Shown: positions 33,166 through 42,258, counted from the stretch's first letter. The stretch is 64,000 nt of DNA from Curtobacterium sp. VKM Ac-1393 (GCF_015350995.1 NZ_JADKRW010000003.1:186001-250000), one strand, 5' to 3'. A program made the numbers and translations. The notes: generated by a model from the sequence alone, not told the origin.

Positions 33166-34371
33166 ATGCCCGCGGGACTCATCGCCCTCGCACTCGGCGG
33201 ATTCGGCATCGGACTGACCGAGTTCGTCATCACCGGCCTGCTGCCCGAGGTCGCCGCCGACTACGGCGTCACCGAGACCACTGCCGGCTGGCTCGTCACC
33301 GGTTACGCGCTCGCCGTCATCGTCGGCGCCCTCGGCGTGACCGCAGCCACCACCAGGCTCCCCCGCAAGCCCGTCCTGCTCGGACTGCTCGTGCTGTTCA
33401 TCGTCGGCAACACGCTGTCCGCGATCGCACCGACCTACGAGGTCATGATGTCCGGACGCGTCATCGCGGCCCTCTGCCACGGAGCGTTCTTCGGCATCGG
33501 CTCCGTCGTCGCCGCGAACATGGTCGAGCGCTCGAAGCGCGCCTCGGCGGTCGCCCTGATGTTCACGGGGCTGACGGCGTCGAACGTGCTCGGGGTACCG
33601 TTCGGCACGTTCCTCGGCCAGGCGCTCGGCTGGCGCTCGACCTTCTGGGCGATCGTCGTGATCGGTGTCGTCGCCATGATCGGTGTGCTCGTGCTCGTCC
33701 CCGCCGACCCCGCCGTTCGCGCGACGGACACCCCGTCGCTCGCCCGCGAGCTGGGCGCCTTCCGCTCCGGCCAGGTGTGGCTGTCGCTCGGCATGACCGT
33801 GCTCGGATACGGCGGGATGTTCGGGGCGTTCACCTACATCGCGTACACGCTGACCTCGGTGTCCGGGTTCCCGTCGTCGGCGGTGCCGTGGCTGCTCGTC
33901 GTGTTCGGCGTCGGACTGTTCGTCGGGAACTTCGTCGGCGGCAAGCTCGCCGCACGCTCGATCGACCGGACCCTGCTCGTCGTCCTGGTCGCCCTCACCG
34001 TGGTGCTCGGGCTGTTCGCCCTCGTCGCGACCTCGCCCGTGCTGACCGTCATCGCGCTCGTGTCGATGGGCGCCTTCGGGTTCGCGACCGTGCCGGCCCT
34101 GCAGACGCGCGTGATGCAGTACGCGGACCACGCGCCGACCCTGGCGAGCGGCGCGAACATCGCCGCGTTCAACCTCGGCAACGCGCTCGGCGCCTGGATC
34201 GGTGGGCTCACCATCGCCGCGGGGCTCGGCTACACGTCGCCGATCTGGGCGGGTGCCGGGATCACCTTGGCCGCCGTGGCCCTGACGCTCGTGGCCATGG
34301 GTGCCGTGCGGCGTGGTCGCACGCGCGGGGGCGGCGAGCTGACCTCGACAGGGAGCGTCGCGACGGCCTGA
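33166..34371 (+). CDS. MFS transporter, DHA1 (AraJ/chloramphenicol-exporter-like)
   Basis: A 401-residue major facilitator with twelve predicted helices. The N-terminus (IALALGGFGIGLTEFVITGLLPEVA) and GRVIAALCHGAFFGIGS are typical of the DHA1 group that includes AraJ, YdhP and chloramphenicol exporters. The cytoplasmic loop is short and the C-terminus is basic. GGAAGGAA precedes the ATG. The gene is divergent from a MarR regulator. It probably expels small toxic organics or sugars; the substrate cannot be assigned. Confidence 0.88.
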   Translation: MPAGLIALALGGFGIGLTEFVITGLLPEVAADYGVTETTAGWLVTGYALAVIVGALGVTAATTRLPRKPVLLGLLVLFIVGNTLSAIAPTYEVMMSGRVIAALCHGAFFGIGSVVAANMVERSKRASAVALMFTGLTASNVLGVPFGTFLGQALGWRSTFWAIVVIGVVAMIGVLVLVPADPAVRATDTPSLARELGAFRSGQVWLSLGMTVLGYGGMFGAFTYIAYTLTSVSGFPSSAVPWLLVVFGVGLFVGNFVGGKLAARSIDRTLLVVLVALTVVLGLFALVATSPVLTVIALVSMGAFGFATVPALQTRVMQYADHAPTLASGANIAAFNLGNALGAWIGGLTIAAGLGYTSPIWAGAGITLAAVALTLVAMGAVRRGRTRGGGELTSTGSVATA

Positions 34372-34386
34372 CGGTCACCCGTCGGG

Positions 34387-35199
34387 TCAGCGGTCGGTGC
34401 CGCGGGTGAACCCGGCCGTGAGTGCCTCGATCCGACGCACCCGCTCGTCGTTCCGCATCGACGAGAGTGGCGAGAACGTGAAGCGAAGCGGCCTGATCGG
34501 TGTCCGCTCGAGCAATGCGGCGAGCTCTCCCGCCCGCTCCGGACCGACGACGGCTGCGGCGCGCGTACCGAGCAACCAGGTCGCGATGAGGTCAGTGTCG
34601 TGGGAGTGCGCCTCGAACACCGCATCGTCGACCTCGTCCCAGAGCGAGTTGCGGATCGCCGCGTCGCCGCAGTACCAATCGACAGCGATCGCGAGGTCTT
34701 CGGAGTCCTTGTCGTTGTAGTGCGCCCGATCCACCCAGGCGCGTAGCTTCAACAGCGTGTAGCCCTCGGCAGTCGGGAAGCGCACCTCCACACCACTCGG
34801 AAGCACCACCGGCGGCGCCGAACGGAACACGTCCGCGATGCCGTACACGCTCATCTGCTCACGGCGGGCCGCCGGTTCGACGACCCCGTCCGGATCTTCG
34901 ACACCGCCGAACGGCATGAAGTCCACCTCGACGTCAGCGACGACGAACCGCACGCCGTTGGCCCCGGTCACCGGGTACTCGTCGACGATTGTCTCGTACG
35001 TCGCCCAGTCGTCCGTGGCGATGGCGACGTCGACGTCTTGCGTCCCCCGGAGTGGATCCTTCCGACTGAAGACGGTGTGGTGCAGATGGTCTCGTGCTTC
35101 CGAACCGACGATCATCAACCGGTCCGGATCGACGCCACGGCGATCGACGAGGTCACTGACGACGTGATCGACCATCACCAGCCGATCGGCCTCATGCAT
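34387..35199 (-). CDS. AbiEii-like nucleotidyltransferase, toxin of a type IV toxin-antitoxin pair
   Basis: A 270-residue nucleotidyltransferase-fold protein. The core motif is GSEAR (residues 32-36) followed by RGTQDVDVAIA with Asp55 and Asp57, and later DVEVDFMPFGG. These are the GS-x-DxD features of AbiEii/pol-beta-type toxins. Its ATG overlaps the stop of the upstream AbiEi-like gene by eight bases, the standard order of an AbiE operon (antitoxin first). AbiEii-type toxins act on tRNA or other NTP-dependent targets in characterised systems. Activity here is not proven. Confidence 0.75.
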   Translation of the reverse strand: MHEADRLVMVDHVVSDLVDRRGVDPDRLMIVGSEARDHLHHTVFSRKDPLRGTQDVDVAIATDDWATYETIVDEYPVTGANGVRFVVADVEVDFMPFGGVEDPDGVVEPAARREQMSVYGIADVFRSAPPVVLPSGVEVRFPTAEGYTLLKLRAWVDRAHYNDKDSEDLAIAVDWYCGDAAIRNSLWDEVDDAVFEAHSHDTDLIATWLLGTRAAAVVGPERAGELAALLERTPIRPLRFTFSPLSSMRNDERVRRIEALTAGFTRGTDR

Positions 35200-36190
35200 C
35201 GACGAGGTCCGTCTCGTGGCGCAGGCGCCCCGCGGCTTCACGCGCGCGACCATCGCCCGCAGCCATGAGCTCGGCGTAGACGAGCAGCGGCGGCGCCGCT
35301 CGGATCCCGCCGGGTCTCGGCACGGGCGCAAGCCAGAACATGTCACGGACCGCGACGTTCGATCCCCCTCCGGTTCGCCACCTGTTGGCGAACGCGATCG
35401 CGGGCTGCCAGGGGCGGACCCACAGGGAGACCGTCTGGTGACGCACCCACGAGGTCGCCGCCTCACCGCTCACCATCATCTCGACGCCGGGGACCGGCCG
35501 GACGTCGAGGTCTCCACTCTCGAATCGTCGCGTTCGCCGCTCGGCGCCCAACCCTGTGGGGAACGCCGCCGTCCACTGGTCGATCAGGGCGTCTCGTGAG
35601 CGCCCACCGGGAACGAGGTCAGAGGGAGCCCGATCGGTCGCGTTGAGCTGCTCGAACACCTCGCTGACGAGCCCGACGGACACTCCTGCGCACCTCGCTA
35701 CCGTGCGCGTCGACATCTCCGTCAGCGCGGGCCAGCTCAGGAGCGCGAACAGCACCTGCGCCCGCTTCGTGCTGAACAGGTTGACGAGGCCCACCGCCTC
35801 GGGGTCTCCCCGGCCCGACGCGACCGGCACCTTCCCCCGGACGTCGATCAGCAGCGTCGGGTCCTGGACGAAGGCATTCCCTGCGCTGTCGACGTAGTTG
35901 ACCCCGAGAGCACGGAACTGCGCCGCACTCCGCGGAGTCATGCGGTGACCGAGGACCAACCGATCTCGAGGGCGGTCCGAGGGCCAGAGCACCCGGTCGT
36001 AGGCCCCCAGGGTCATCGCAGGCAGGAACGCGGCGGTCACCGGTTTCCGCCACTGTCCGTCGAGTCGAGTCAGCTCGGCGTCCCACACGCCCAGGTCGAC
36101 ACGGTCTGGACCGCCACGCGCGGTCAGCCCCAACCCGTAGTCGCTGAGGCGTTCTCGGATGCTTGCGAGGACCTCGCCCATGGACACCAC
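35192..36190 (-). CDS. AbiEi-like antitoxin / DNA-binding regulator
   Basis: A protein of up to 332 residues resembling AbiEi-family antitoxins: a winged-helix-like segment near residues 158-182 (EMSTRTVARCAGVSVGLVSE) inside a longer alpha/beta protein. Three starts are close together: GTG 36190, GTG 36187 and ATG 36181, none with a Shine-Dalgarno. It precedes the nucleotidyltransferase with an eight-base overlap. AbiEi proteins repress their own operon by binding inverted repeats, and such repeats lie just upstream (36207-36242). Family placement is good but not certain. Confidence 0.72.
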   Translation of the reverse strand: MVSMGEVLASIRERLSDYGLGLTARGGPDRVDLGVWDAELTRLDGQWRKPVTAAFLPAMTLGAYDRVLWPSDRPRDRLVLGHRMTPRSAAQFRALGVNYVDSAGNAFVQDPTLLIDVRGKVPVASGRGDPEAVGLVNLFSTKRAQVLFALLSWPALTEMSTRTVARCAGVSVGLVSEVFEQLNATDRAPSDLVPGGRSRDALIDQWTAAFPTGLGAERRTRRFESGDLDVRPVPGVEMMVSGEAATSWVRHQTVSLWVRPWQPAIAFANRWRTGGGSNVAVRDMFWLAPVPRPGGIRAAPPLLVYAELMAAGDGRAREAAGRLRHETDLVDA

Positions 36191-36206
36191 CGTTCAATAG
36201 TCGGGC

Positions 36207-36242
36207 GTGTTCACTTTAATTGAACACTCGCCAAAAGTGAAC
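36207..36242. promoter_or_regulatory. Overlapping inverted repeats, probable AbiEi operator
   Basis: GTGTTCA (36207-36213) is inverted as TGAACAC at 36221-36227. GTTCACTTT (36209-36217) is inverted as AAAGTGAAC at 36234-36242. This AT-rich stretch is unusual for the window and sits directly in front of the AbiE operon, where AbiEi is expected to bind. Confidence 0.65.
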
Positions 36243-36281
36243 ATCGGGAAGAGCGGTTGATCGAGTCGGGCGCAGGGACGA

Positions 36282-36313
36282 CGAAACCCCGGTCCGATCG
36301 GACCGGGGTTTCG
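36282..36313 (-). terminator. Terminator of tRNA-Ser
   Basis: A perfect 32-base palindrome (half-site CGAAACCCCGGTCCGA) lies seven bases past the tRNA-Ser 3' end, forming a 14-16 bp stem. It can also shield the AbiE promoter from read-through. Confidence 0.8.
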
Positions 36314-36320
36314 TGGAGTG

Positions 36321-36409
36321 CGGAGACGGAGGGATTTGAACCCTCGGTCCCCTAAAGGGGACTCCACCTTAGCAGGGTGGTGCACTCGGCCGGACTATGC
36401 GACGTCTCC
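36321..36409 (-). tRNA. tRNA-Ser(GCT)
   Basis: An 89-base tRNA with a long variable arm. The acceptor stem GGAGACG pairs with CGTCTCC, the anticodon stem CCACC/GGTGG encloses CTGCTAA with anticodon GCT, and the T loop is TTCAAAT. The variable arm is GTCCCCTTTAGGGGAC. The discriminator base is G, as expected for serine. Confidence 0.95.
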
Positions 36410-36413
36410 AAGC

Positions 36414-36872
36414 GCCCTCGCGAGCACTCCCACCACCATACAGGAGGACCGGGCCACTCTCGACCCGAGCACATCCCGGCTGCGCCTCCGCGCGTGGCAC
36501 GGTCGCAGAACGCGGGTCCCCCGAAGTGGGGACACCACGGGGTTGTCGCTGCGTACCCCGGTGCATAGCATCATCGAGGCGCGGCGATCACATTCCGGGG
36601 CTCGTCCCCGTAGTCGCGACACAGCACCGACGTCGCTCTCCGAGCCGGGCCCGGCGCGCCCGGTTGCCTGGCGCCCGCTCGGGGAGCGACTTCCGGGGGC
36701 GCGGTCCACCACCGCGCCCCCGTTTCTGCGTTCGGGCATGACGACCGACCAGTACGCGAAAGCGACAGTGTCCTGGCACAGCCCGCGGTCTGTGTCGTCA
36801 GCGCGACAGTGTGCCGCGGATGTTCGGCGGCAGACTGTCGCTTTCGCGAGCTCAGGGCCCGGACGCGCCGGG
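36414..36872. other. Intergenic stretch with a terminator and a large structured inverted repeat
   Basis: No gene is supported in these 459 bases. A stem GGGGGCGCGGT (36695-36705) / ACCGCGCCCCC (36711-36721) with a following GTTTCT looks like a terminator. The remaining notable part is the inverted repeat at 36755-36848. The first 280 bases show nothing I recognise. Confidence 0.6.
36755..36848. repeat. 94-base structured inverted-repeat element
   Basis: 15-base perfect arms CGCGAAAGCGACAGT (36755-36769) and ACTGTCGCTTTCGCG (36834-36848). The 64-base interior repeats parts of the arm (GCGACAGTGT at 36803) and contains GGCACA/TGTGCC and CACAG/CTGTG pairs, so the transcript would fold extensively. 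It sits 24 bases past the LCP gene stop. Confidence 0.7.
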
Positions 36873-38195
36873 TCAGTAACCGAAGGCCTTGGAGCAGGTC
36901 TCCTGATCGGCGGACTGGCCTTCCAAGCCGTCGATGGTCTCCGGCGTCGCCGACGGGGCCACCGAGGACGGCGCCGGCGCGGACGGAGCGGCGGCAGCAG
37001 GCGACGACGGTGCTGCATCAGCAGAGGGTGCAGCAGCCGCGGGCGACGAGGCAGCAGCGGACGGCGCCGCCGTGTTCGCCTCGGACCCGATGCCCGTGCT
37101 GCCCTCGCCGAGCGAGAACGACTGGTCCGCCTTGATCTTCGCGAACAGCTGGTCGGCCAGGTACGTCGTCGGCTGGACCTTGCCCTCGTAGACCCCGGTG
37201 CCGCCGGTCGTGCCCGGGTACTGCACGAAGTTCACCTGCGACAGCGGCAGGTCCTGCAGCGCCCGGCCCATCTGCACCATCGTCCCGACGTCGTTCAGGC
37301 TCTCGGACAGCTGCATGTTCGAGGCTGCCGCGCGAGCGAGCTTGTACAGGGTGGTCGGCGAGGTCAGGGTGTCGTTCGACTTCACGGTGCGCAGCAGCGA
37401 GGACAGGAACACCTGCTGGCTCGAGATCCGGCCCAGGTCCGATCCGTCGCCGACGCCGTGCCGGGTGCGCAGGAACGCGAGCGCCTCGTCACCCTGCAGC
37501 GTCGAGGTGCCCGCCGGCAGGTCGAGCCCCGTGTAGGAGTCCTTGATCGGCTGCGCCACGCACACCGGCACGCCACCGATCGCGTTCGACATCTCGATGA
37601 CGCCGTTGAAGGAGACCGCTGCCGAGTACTGGATGTCCAGTCCGGTCAGTCCCTGCACGGTCTGGGTCACGCAGTTGAGTCCGCCGTCGCTGAACGACGT
37701 GTTGATCGGCTGGGCCGCCATCGCCGACGCGGTTCCGGAACCGTCGGTCTTCTTGCACGCCGGGATCGGGGTGACGAGGTCGCGCGGGATGCTGACGGCG
37801 GTGGCGTTGGTGTGGTCGGCGGAGACGTGCAGCAGGATGTTGACGTCGTTGAGGGTGGCGTCACGTTCCCCGAACTCCGCGGACTGCTCCGGGTCGTTGT
37901 CCGTCCCGACGACGAGCATGTTGAAGCCACCCTTGTACGCGCTGAGCGACGGGGCCTTGGTGCCGTTCGACCGTGGCGCGGGCTGTCCCTCGATCTGCAC
38001 GCCGTCGCCGAGGTCGTCGGTCACCTGCTTGGCGGCGATCGCGGCGACCGAGGCGGTGCTGACGAGCGCCACCGCGGCGACACCGGAAACCACCGCGGCG
38101 ACGGTCCGGAGGGGTGCGGAGCGACGGAGACGTCCGTGTCGTGCGATCCCGGCGGCTCGGTTCAGTCGGTGGGATCGGTCGCGGACGTCGTTCAC
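36873..38195 (-). CDS. LytR-CpsA-Psr family protein (wall polymer ligase)
   Basis: A 440-residue membrane-anchored LCP protein that attaches teichoic acid-like or other polymers to peptidoglycan. A helix at about residues 32-55 is followed by the LCP domain: NMLVVGTDNDPEQ, ATAVSIPRDLVTPIP with the catalytic Arg/Asp, and ALAFLRTRHGVGDGSDLGRISSQQ. The C-terminus is an Ala/Pro/Ser-rich tail of about 70 residues ending CSKAFGY. The GTG at 38195 follows AGGAGAG; an upstream in-frame ATG at 38234 lacks a ribosome site. It stands alone, 169 bases after the GntR stop, with nothing recognised in that gap. Confidence 0.92.
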   Translation of the reverse strand: MNDVRDRSHRLNRAAGIARHGRLRRSAPLRTVAAVVSGVAAVALVSTASVAAIAAKQVTDDLGDGVQIEGQPAPRSNGTKAPSLSAYKGGFNMLVVGTDNDPEQSAEFGERDATLNDVNILLHVSADHTNATAVSIPRDLVTPIPACKKTDGSGTASAMAAQPINTSFSDGGLNCVTQTVQGLTGLDIQYSAAVSFNGVIEMSNAIGGVPVCVAQPIKDSYTGLDLPAGTSTLQGDEALAFLRTRHGVGDGSDLGRISSQQVFLSSLLRTVKSNDTLTSPTTLYKLARAAASNMQLSESLNDVGTMVQMGRALQDLPLSQVNFVQYPGTTGGTGVYEGKVQPTTYLADQLFAKIKADQSFSLGEGSTGIGSEANTAAPSAAASSPAAAAPSADAAPSSPAAAAPSAPAPSSVAPSATPETIDGLEGQSADQETCSKAFGY

Positions 38196-38364
38196 GGGCT
38201 CTCCTGTCGTCGGTGGACACGCCGGGGACGGCAACCGGTCAAGGCTGCACGGAGATGCCTGGCGATTCAGTGCGAACGACGAAGGAGTCGGTGGTGAGGA
38301 CCGCGGTCGGCCCCGGATCCGTGCCGCGCGATGCGGACCTGTGTGGATCCGCAGGCGCGACGAC

Positions 38365-39045
38365 TCAGGATGCCACGGCCACCCGGAACCGGTCCGGCAG
38401 GGCGATCAGCGCCGCGGCGAGCTCGAGCAGGTTCGCCGCACACTCGTCGAGCGCGTCACGCTCGGCAGCGCGCGCCGCGCGGTCGACCAGGTCGAGGCGG
38501 CGCGACCGGTCGACCACCGCGTCGATCCCGTTGGCCAGGGCGACGTCGTCCGTGAAGAACATGTCGAGCACGGTCCGCTGCGACAGCAGCCAGTCGGCAC
38601 TCACCGAAGCCCCGCTCCGTCGGAGGAACCAGCCGGCGAGCTCGACGAACGCCCCTGCCTCGGTCCAGCAGTCGCGCAGCCACACCGGCTCGAACCGGAC
38701 GTCGATCCCCGCACCGCTCGCCGGGGGCTCGACGACCATCGCGCGCGCGATGCGCAGTCGCTCGGTCATCTGGTCGACCGACCAGTGCGTGATCACCACG
38801 CCGACGTAGCGCTGTACCGAGACGAGCTGGTGCGACTCGAGGGTGACGAGGGCTTCGCGCACCGGCGTGCGGGAGACCTGCATGTCCTCGGCGATGGTGT
38901 CGAGCCGGAGCCGCTGCCCACGTCGGTACTCGCCGCGCAGGACGTTGTCGAGCAGACGGAGGAACACCGCGTCGCGCAGCAGACTGCGCCGCAGCCCACG
39001 CGGATCGAGGTCGCCCAGCCCGGCGCGCGACGGTGACTTGTCCAT
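38365..39045 (-). CDS. GntR family regulator, FadR-like
   Basis: A 226-residue GntR protein. The N-terminal winged helix includes RLRLDTIAEDMQVSRTPVREALVTLESHQLV, diagnostic for the FadR subgroup. The C-terminal half is all-helical (FCD-like). ATG 39045 (MDKSPSRAG) is my choice; in-frame ATGs at 39096 and 39147 give longer, less typical N-termini. None has a clear ribosome site. It is followed upstream by an MFS transporter gene in the same direction, which it may control with an operator at 39175-39196. Confidence 0.82.
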   Translation of the reverse strand: MDKSPSRAGLGDLDPRGLRRSLLRDAVFLRLLDNVLRGEYRRGQRLRLDTIAEDMQVSRTPVREALVTLESHQLVSVQRYVGVVITHWSVDQMTERLRIARAMVVEPPASGAGIDVRFEPVWLRDCWTEAGAFVELAGWFLRRSGASVSADWLLSQRTVLDMFFTDDVALANGIDAVVDRSRRLDLVDRAARAAERDALDECAANLLELAAALIALPDRFRVAVAS

Positions 39046-39174
39046 GAGGCCAGCGTCACGCACGGCGGACGCCCCGGGCGGGGGCGCTGCCGCCATCGTG
39101 GATCGTCGTCGTCGGTGTCGCGCTGTGGAGGAGTGCCATGCGGGCACATTTGCAGGCTGTCGACGGCGGCGCTA

Positions 39175-39196
39175 AACACTCTGAATACAGAATGTT
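39175..39196. promoter_or_regulatory. Candidate GntR operator
   Basis: AACACTCTG (39175-39183) and CAGAATGTT (39188-39196) form an inverted repeat with one mismatch, in an AT-richer stretch between the MFS stop and the regulator's start. Confidence 0.5.
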
Positions 39197-39214
39197 GCAT
39201 GGCCGGGTGTCGGA

Positions 39215-40672
39215 CTAGCGACGGTCCTTCGCGGCGTCTCCCGTCAGCACGGAGAGGGGCTGCGTGACGTCCTCCAACCCCTTCCGAGCGGCATCGACGC
39301 CGAAGATCAGGGCTATCACCCCGCCGCCGATCATCACCGCGGACCCGAGCAAGTAGCCCCAGAAGAGCGGTTCACGCGACGACCCGTCCCCGATGAACGC
39401 ACCGTAGATGAGCGGCGCGACCGCGCCGAAGACCTGCGCCAGTGCGAAGAAGTACGAGATGGCCTGCGACCGCAGCTCGAGCGGGAAGATCTCGCTCACC
39501 GTCAGGTACGCACTGGACGCCCCGGCCGATGCGAAGAAGAACGACACGCACCAGAACGCCACCTGCACCGTCGCCGAGATCGCGTCGGCCCGGAACAGGA
39601 ACGCCGAGGTGGCGAGCACCAGCCCGGACACCAGGTACGTCAGGAAGATCATCTGCCGACGGCCCCACGTGTCGAAGAACCGACCGAGGATGATCGGCCC
39701 GAGCAGGTTCCCGATCGCGAACGGGAAGAAGTAGATCGACGTCTGTGCGGTCTTCAGGCCGAAGAAGTTCGTCAGTACGAGCGCGTAGGTGAAGAAGATC
39801 GCGTTGTACAGGAACGCCTGCGTGATCATCATCGACGCCCCGACCAACGTGCGTGTCGGGTACTGCTTGAGCAGCACACGCGCGATCGTCAGGAAGCCGA
39901 CGCGGTCCGTGGGCGTCACCGTCATCGCCTTCGACTCGTCGACGTCCGGCAGCCGCTTGCCCGTCGACTTCTCGACCGACTCCTCGATCTGGGTGACGGT
40001 CGCCTCGGCCTCTTCCTGGCGGCCATGGGTCATCAACCACCGCGGACTCTCGGGGATGTGCCGCCGCAGGAAGATGATCGCGATGCCGAGCACCGGGCCG
40101 AGGAAGAACCCGATGCGCCAGCCGATGCTCTCGGAGAAGTTCGCGGTGTCGAGCAGGTAGATGTTCGCGAAGGCACCGAGTGCGGCGCCGCCCCAGTACG
40201 TGCCGTTGATCGCGATGTCCACGTGGCCGCGGTACTTCGCCGGGATCAGTTCGTCGATCGCCGAGTTGATCGCGGCGTACTCGCCGCCGATGCCGAGGCC
40301 GGCGACGAACCGGAAAGCGGCCAGGAACCAGAAGTCCTGCGCGAGCCCTGCGACACCGGAGCCGATCAGGTAGATCGCGAGCGTCAGGATGAAGAGCTTC
40401 CGCCGCCCGAGCCGGTCGGACATCCGCCCGAAGACCAGCGCTCCGACGACCTGCCCGACCAGGTAGATCGTCCCGAGGGACGTCACCTGCTGCGTCGACA
40501 GGTCCAGGTCGGCTTGGAATCCCGCGTTGGAGACGATCTGGATCTCCAGACCGTCCAGGATCCAGGAGACCCCGAGTCCGACGACGACACTCCAGTGGAA
40601 CCGGGTCCACGGCAGTCTGTCCATCCTGGCGGGGACCAGGCTCTTGATCGCCCCGTTCGTGCTGCTCACGAG
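39215..40672 (-). CDS. MFS transporter, sugar/acid symporter type
   Basis: A 485-residue major facilitator with twelve helices. The loop motifs GRMSDRLGRRKLF (between helices 2 and 3), GGEYAAINSAIDELIPAKYRG and PESPRWLMTHGR are those of the sugar-porter/metabolite:H+ symporter group. The central loop is longer than in drug exporters. I prefer the GTG at 40672 because TAGGTT lies eight bases upstream on the minus strand (leaderless layout); ATG 40708 is the alternative. The GntR gene follows downstream and may control it. Substrate unknown, likely a sugar, sugar acid or aromatic acid. Confidence 0.85.
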   Translation of the reverse strand, partial: LVSSTNGAIKSLVPARMDRLPWTRFHWSVVVGLGVSWILDGLEIQIVSNAGFQADLDLSTQQVTSLGTIYLVGQVVGALVFGRMSDRLGRRKLFILTLAIYLIGSGVAGLAQDFWFLAAFRFVAGLGIGGEYAAINSAIDELIPAKYRGHVDIAINGTYWGGAALGAFANIYLLDTANFSESIGWRIGFFLGPVLGIAIIFLRRHIPESPRWLMTHGRQEEAEATVTQIEESVEKSTGKRLPDVDESKAMTVTPTDRVGFLTIARVLLKQYPTRTLVGASMMITQAFLYNAIFFTYALVLTNFFGLKTAQTSIYFFPFAIGNLLGPIILGRFFDTWGRRQMIFLTYLVSGLVLATSAFLFRADAISATVQVAFWCVSFFFASAGASSAYLTVSEIFPLELRSQAISYFFALAQVFGAVAPLIYGAFIGDGSSREPLFWGYLLGSAVMIGGGVIALIFGVDAARKGLEDVTQPLSVLTGDAAKDRR

Positions 40673-40808
40673 AGGGGAACCTACGCCGAGATCGGCGAGG
40701 TGGTTCACATTCGGTACGAGGGAGACGGCTCGGAGCCGGATCCCCCTATCGAATCCGGCTCCGATGCCGGAGTCTCAATCATTGCGCTTGCTATGGAAAC
40801 CCACAAGC

Positions 40809-40850
40809 GGACGGGAGGCGCGCTGCCAGCTGGCACCGCGCCTCCCGTCC
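40809..40850. repeat. Dispersed palindrome, copy B (near perfect)
   Basis: GGACGGGAGGCGCGCTGC, loop CAGCTG, GCACCGCGCCTCCCGTCC: 18-base arms with one mismatch. It lies in the divergent gap between the MFS and MoxR-like genes, so here it cannot be a gene-end terminator. It ends nine bases before the TAACGT promoter element of the ATPase gene. Confidence 0.85.
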
Positions 40851-40859
40851 GCAACGGCG

Positions 40860-40872
40860 TAACGTCCAGAAC
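40860..40872 (+). promoter_or_regulatory. Candidate leaderless -10 element of the MoxR-like ATPase
   Basis: TAACGT (40860-40865) followed by seven bases and the GTG start at 40873. Confidence 0.45.
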
Positions 40873-42258
40873 GTGACCCGACCCGACATCCACACGGTCG
40901 GCGAGCTCCGCGCTTCTGGACACGTCCAGAAGACGGTCCGCGCCGAGATCCGCGACAACCTGCTCACCGCACTCCGAGACGGCACCGATCCGTGGCCCGG
41001 GCTGCACGGCTTCGAGACCACCGTGATCCCGCAGCTCGAACGCGCCCTCATCGCCGGCCACGACGTCGTCCTGCTCGGCGAGCGCGGTCAGGGCAAGACC
41101 CGTCTGCTCCGCACCCTGCAGGGGCTGTTCGACGAGTGGACCCCGGTGATCACCGGCTCCGAGCTCGGCGAGCACCCGTACGAACCGATCACCACCGCGA
41201 GCGCCCGCCGTGCCGAAGAGCTCGGCGACGCACTGCCGATCTCGTGGCGGCACCGTGACGACCGCTACGTCGAGAAGCTCGCGACCCCGGACACGAGCGT
41301 GGCCGACCTGATCGGCGACGTCGACCCGATGAAGGTGGCGGAGGGACGCAGTCTGGGCGACCCCGAGACGATCCACTTCGGGCTGATCCCCCGCGGCCAC
41401 CGCGGCATCGTCGCGATCAACGAGCTGCCCGACCTGGCCGAACGCATCCAGGTCGCGATGCTCAACGTGATGGAGGAACGCGACGTCCAGATCCGCGGCT
41501 ACGTGCTCCGGCTCCCGCTCGACGTGCTCGTCGTCGCGAGCGCGAACCCGGAGGACTACACGAACCGCGGACGGATCATCACGCCACTGAAGGACCGCTT
41601 CGGCGCCGAGATCCGGACGCACTACCCGATCGAGCTCGACGACGAGGTCGCCGTCATCCGGCAGGAAGCGCAGCTGACCGCCGAGGTGCCGGACGCGATC
41701 ATCGAGATCCTCGCCCGGTTCACCCGCGCGCTCCGTGGGTCGAGCGCGGTCGACCAGCGCAGTGGTGTCAGCGCACGGTTCGCGATCGCCGGGGCCGAGA
41801 CGGTCGCCGCGGCGGCCGTGCACCGTGCTGCGCGCCAGGGCGAGCCGGACGCGGTCGCGCGGCCGATCGACCTGGAGACGGCGGTCGACGTGCTCGGCGG
41901 CAAGATCGAGTTCGAGAACGGCGAAGAGGACCGGGCGGACGAGGTCCTCGCGCACCTGCTGCGCACCGCCACGGCCGAGACGGTGCGGGCCCGGTTCCGC
42001 GGCCTGGACTTCGGTGTGCTCGTCGAGGCGCTCGACGGCGGCACGATGGTGACCACGGGCGAGCAGGTCGGTGCGCGGGCGTTCCTCGAGGGGCTGCCGT
42101 CGATCGGCGAGTCCGACCTGTACGACCAGGTGTGCGAGCGGCTCGGGGCCACGAACGACGGCGAGCGTGCGGGTGCGATCGAACTCGCACTCGAGGGGCT
42201 CTTCCTCGCACGCCGCATCAGCAAGGAGTCCGGCGGGGGCGAAGCCGTCTATGGCTAG
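40873..42258 (+). CDS. MoxR/magnesium-chelatase-like AAA+ ATPase
   Basis: A 461-residue AAA+ protein of the chelatase-I/MoxR group. Walker A is LLGERGQGKTRLL (residues about 69-81), Walker B-like GIVAINELPDLAERIQ, and the sensor region NPEDYTNRGRIITPLKDRFG. The N-terminal 60 residues and a C-terminal lid are longer than in the MoxR at 28027-29019. It is followed by a VWA protein with an eight-base overlap (ATGGCTAG), the standard ATPase plus VWA module that remodels protein or metal complexes. The start is a GTG behind a TANNNT element. Confidence 0.87.
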   Translation: MTRPDIHTVGELRASGHVQKTVRAEIRDNLLTALRDGTDPWPGLHGFETTVIPQLERALIAGHDVVLLGERGQGKTRLLRTLQGLFDEWTPVITGSELGEHPYEPITTASARRAEELGDALPISWRHRDDRYVEKLATPDTSVADLIGDVDPMKVAEGRSLGDPETIHFGLIPRGHRGIVAINELPDLAERIQVAMLNVMEERDVQIRGYVLRLPLDVLVVASANPEDYTNRGRIITPLKDRFGAEIRTHYPIELDDEVAVIRQEAQLTAEVPDAIIEILARFTRALRGSSAVDQRSGVSARFAIAGAETVAAAAVHRAARQGEPDAVARPIDLETAVDVLGGKIEFENGEEDRADEVLAHLLRTATAETVRARFRGLDFGVLVEALDGGTMVTTGEQVGARAFLEGLPSIGESDLYDQVCERLGATNDGERAGAIELALEGLFLARRISKESGGGEAVYG

